From NCBI RefSeq assembly GCF_000016645.1, contig NC_009441.1, forward strand, positions 1,860,001 through 1,924,000: 64,000 nucleotides of DNA, given 5' to 3'. A program made the position numbers and the translations under genes. Source of the stretch: Flavobacterium johnsoniae UW101 (lineage in GTDB: Bacteria; Bacteroidota; Bacteroidia; Flavobacteriales; Flavobacteriaceae). Below are positions 63,601 through 64,000 of the stretch, piece by piece. Every line of letters begins with the position of its first letter. The first letter of the stretch is position 1. The notes under the pieces are model-generated. The model did not search any database and was not told the DNA's origin. It worked only from the letters and a program-made list of their open reading frames with translations.

Positions 63601-64000
63601 GGGTTTTTAGGAACTTCTAAACCAAGTTTAGGATTCGTATTTGGAAGTCAGGATGATGTGCGTTATGAAGCTGCAAAAAGAGGATGGCTTACAACATATC
63701 AGGATTTTAACCAGAGTTTTACACAGGTTTCAAATAAACTTTTAAAAGTTACGGCAAACATTGATTTACTGCCGGATTTAAAAGTTGATTTATCAATGGA
63801 CCGTTCTTATTCTGAAAATACTTCAGAACAGTATAGTGTAGATCCATCAACAAATGAGTATAAGCCGTTATCGCCTTATACTTATGGAATGTTTTCTATC
63901 TCGACTGTAATGATTAAAACGGCATTTTCACCAAGTGATGAAACACAATCAGCGGCATTTGATGATTTTAGAAGCAATCGTTTAATAATTGCAAATCGTC
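57700..64000 (+). CDS. sprA: SprA, type IX secretion outer-membrane translocon (partial, first 2100 codons)
   Basis: Open from the ATG at 57700 to the window end; the codon register is kept at every position I checked (for example IDMRSAYAWSLASTPFITSI at 60301 and GKLTLGIKGN at 62101). The C-terminus is cut off. Signal peptide MRKICIFLLVLFCGNVLRSQ, followed by features of the SprA/Sov family: LTFDFDQRISMSLMGKIGTR, YVDDFEGSQSTIDMRSAYAW near residue 857-876, and late-barrel text PSLGFVFGSQDDVRYEAAKR. F. johnsoniae SprA is about 2400 residues and forms a very large outer-membrane barrel through which type IX substrates exit. It should export the surface protein at 41824. Probably cotranscribed with ruvA (24-base gap). 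Confidence 0.95.
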   Translation, partial: MRKICIFLLVLFCGNVLRSQVKPAVQDTTKTQFSVGKMELENPPSILSAYKYDPITDRYIYTTSVDGFSIDYPLVLTPKEYEDLLLKESRRDYFRKKMDAIDGKKTGAEAAKKDLLPRYYINSSLFESIFGSNTIDVKPTGSVEMDLGVRYTKQDNPAFSPRNRSSLTFDFDQRISMSLMGKIGTRLEVNANYDTQSTFAFQNLFKLAYTPSEDDIIQKVEVGNVSMPLNSTLIRGAQSLFGVKTQLQFGRTTITGVFSEQKSQTKSVVAENGGTVQNFDLYALDYDNDRHFFLSQYFRNKYDVSLKNYPFIDSRVQITRLEVWVTNKQNRVTTTGGGNNLRNIIALQDLGEAQVSGVPDNEVVVISSTAGFFNNPIDSPTSNTNNKYDPATIGQAGSFLNSNIREIVTAKSGFNNTNVSEATDYSVLENARKLTTNEYTFNPQLGYISLQQRLANDEILAVAFEYTVGGKVYQVGEFGSDGVDATVVTGNNSSNQAIITQSLVLKMLKSNLTNVKNPVWNLMMKNVYQIPQAYQIKQDDFRLNILYTDPSPINYITPVQGSSFPPNPAPDSKVEQTPLLNVFNLDRLNYNNDPQAGGDGFFDYIPGVTVDVQNGRVIFTTKEPFGELIFNKLQTGAGESYNDPTTYNANQQKYVFRNMYRNTQAGALQDSDKNKFLLRGKYKSSGSNGIPIGAFNVPQGSVVVTAAGRVLVEGIDYSVDYQLGRVQILDPSLQASNTPIEVSLENNSIFGQQTRRFMGFNIEHKISDKFVIGGTYLKMTERPFTQKSTYGQESVNNTIFGFNGNYSTEVPFLTRLANKLPNIDTDVPSNLSIRGEVAFLRPDAPKASDFQGEATIYVDDFEGSQSTIDMRSAYAWSLASTPFITSINDNTFNANSNTLEYGFKRAKLSWYTIDPVFYSSKPSGISNDDLSLNTTRRIYSRELYPNTDIAQGQIQVVNTLDLTYYPGERGPYNNNPSFGASNPSANFGGIMRALNSTNFEQGNVEYIQFWVLDPYVGNGESPATNAGKIYFNLGEISEDVLKDGRKQYENGLGPDQVMVNPQPLWGDVPASQSLIYAFDTNPDNRKNQDVGLDGLPSSREGSIYTNYAGEADPAGDDYTYYLNADGGVLERYKNYNGTEGNSAVSINDPNRGSTTLPDVEDINRDNTMSTINAYYEYSIDVKPGMQVGENYITDIREVTNVDLPNGGTTNARWIQFKIPVSQPQNTIGNITDFRSIRFMRMFMTGFNSQMTVRFGALDLVRGEWRRYTGTLDANDQNPDDDGVEFDVAAVNIQENGTKCPVNYVMPPGVQREQLYNNNTVINQNEQALAVRIGGAGLQYQDSRAVFKNVSVDMRQYKKLKMFLHAESLPNQPTLEDDEMVGFIRFGNDFTQNFYQVEIPLKVTKTGGSCSISPDLVWMDDNSIDLALDLLTRMKIKAMSIDINSSKRDVNGIYYPDNDPDLEGGDGDGKLTLGIKGNPNFGLVRNLMVGVKSRADHKDIKGEVWFNELRLADLENKGGMAAILNVDTNMADFATVSATGRKSTIGFGSLEQGANERDREDVQQYNIVTNLNLGKLLPKKWGINLPFNYAIGEEVITPEYDPFNQDIKLDQLIRETTDQAEKDNIRTRAIDYTKRKSINFIGVRKDRAPEQKPHVYDIENFTFSQSYNQVERHDYEVADYEDEQSNSAVNYAYTFQPKEVVPFKSTKFMKKSEYWKLLSDFNFNYLPSNISFNTNILRQSNRQQFREVEVEGIGLDPLYRRNFAFNYQYGFGFNLTKSLKLNYSATSNNIVRNFLNDDNSPKEDFNIWDDYLDIGTPNQHAQQLVLNYDIPINKIPIFGFVKASYSYTADYMWQRSSTAFSEYEDPNGTVYDLGNTIQNSNSNTLTTTLNMNTLYKYLGLTPGAKKTAKPKTAAPPKPGEKIVNTAKPVVSSSPFYDGLIGVLTSIKNVQINYTKNSGTVLPGYTPSVGFLGTSKPSLGFVFGSQDDVRYEAAKRGWLTTYQDFNQSFTQVSNKLLKVTANIDLLPDLKVDLSMDRSYSENTSEQYSVDPSTNEYKPLSPYTYGMFSISTVMIKTAFSPSDETQSAAFDDFRSNRLIIANR

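Overview
The window is AT-rich chromosomal DNA from a member of the Bacteroidota, most likely a Flavobacterium. The evidence is SprA, a PorP/SprF protein, a PorE-like OmpA protein and a type-B type IX secretion substrate; an alternative complex III (ACIII) operon joined to an aa3-type oxidase; promoters of the TTG-N17-21-TAnnTTTG type; and start codons without strong Shine-Dalgarno sequences. Gene content is mostly core and collinear. No phage, IS element, CRISPR array or integron was seen.

Layout. 1-1354: ribosomal protein operon rplM-rpsI-rpsB (minus; rpsB cut by the window edge). 1417-4322: two exported ferritin-like proteins and a divergent LacI-type regulator. 4326-8445: a secreted DUF3298-like protein and polA. 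8624-11715: three small exported Lys/Ala-rich paralogues around an OmpR-type two-component system. 11787-17430: membrane metallophosphoesterase, thioredoxin-fold protein without CXXC, polysaccharide deacetylase, and a DUF2723 glycosyltransferase. 17626-17960: two identical tRNA-Gln(UUG) units. 18228-19406: a double-glycine leader peptide and a universal stress protein. 19490-24289: rimP-nusA-infB. 24470-26273: class A acid phosphatase, DUF4920 protein, SPOR protein. 26377-37928: actABCDEF-coxBA. 37934-41293: ruvB-CYP-queG. 41824-52312: a 2487-residue adhesin-like type IX substrate with its SprF-like and PorE-like partners. 52340-53895: two families of intergenic hairpin repeats enclosing a small divergent XRE-regulator pair. 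54140-57675: CBS protein, maeB, ruvA. 57700-64000: the first 2100 codons of sprA.

How the genes work together. The respiratory block encodes a quinol:cytochrome c oxidoreductase (ACIII) and the two core subunits of its terminal oxidase. SprA, at the right edge, is the outer-membrane translocon through which type IX substrates such as the 2487-residue protein should leave; the adjacent SprF-like and PorE-like proteins are expected partners in export or anchoring.

The most unusual signal is the two-component locus at 8.6-11.7 kb. Two promoters 2.7 kb apart, each driving a small Lys/Ala-rich exported protein, carry the same pair of TCTTCAT direct repeats, 11 bp apart, exactly 28 bp before the -7 box and 77 bp before the start codon. 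The response regulator and sensor kinase lie between them. This looks like a compact regulon resembling in form the E. coli Asr acid-shock system. Second-rank items are an orphan double-glycine peptide, a terminator-like hairpin in the rimP leader, paired palindromes before ruvB and before the ferritin-like genes, and the composite intergenic repeats.
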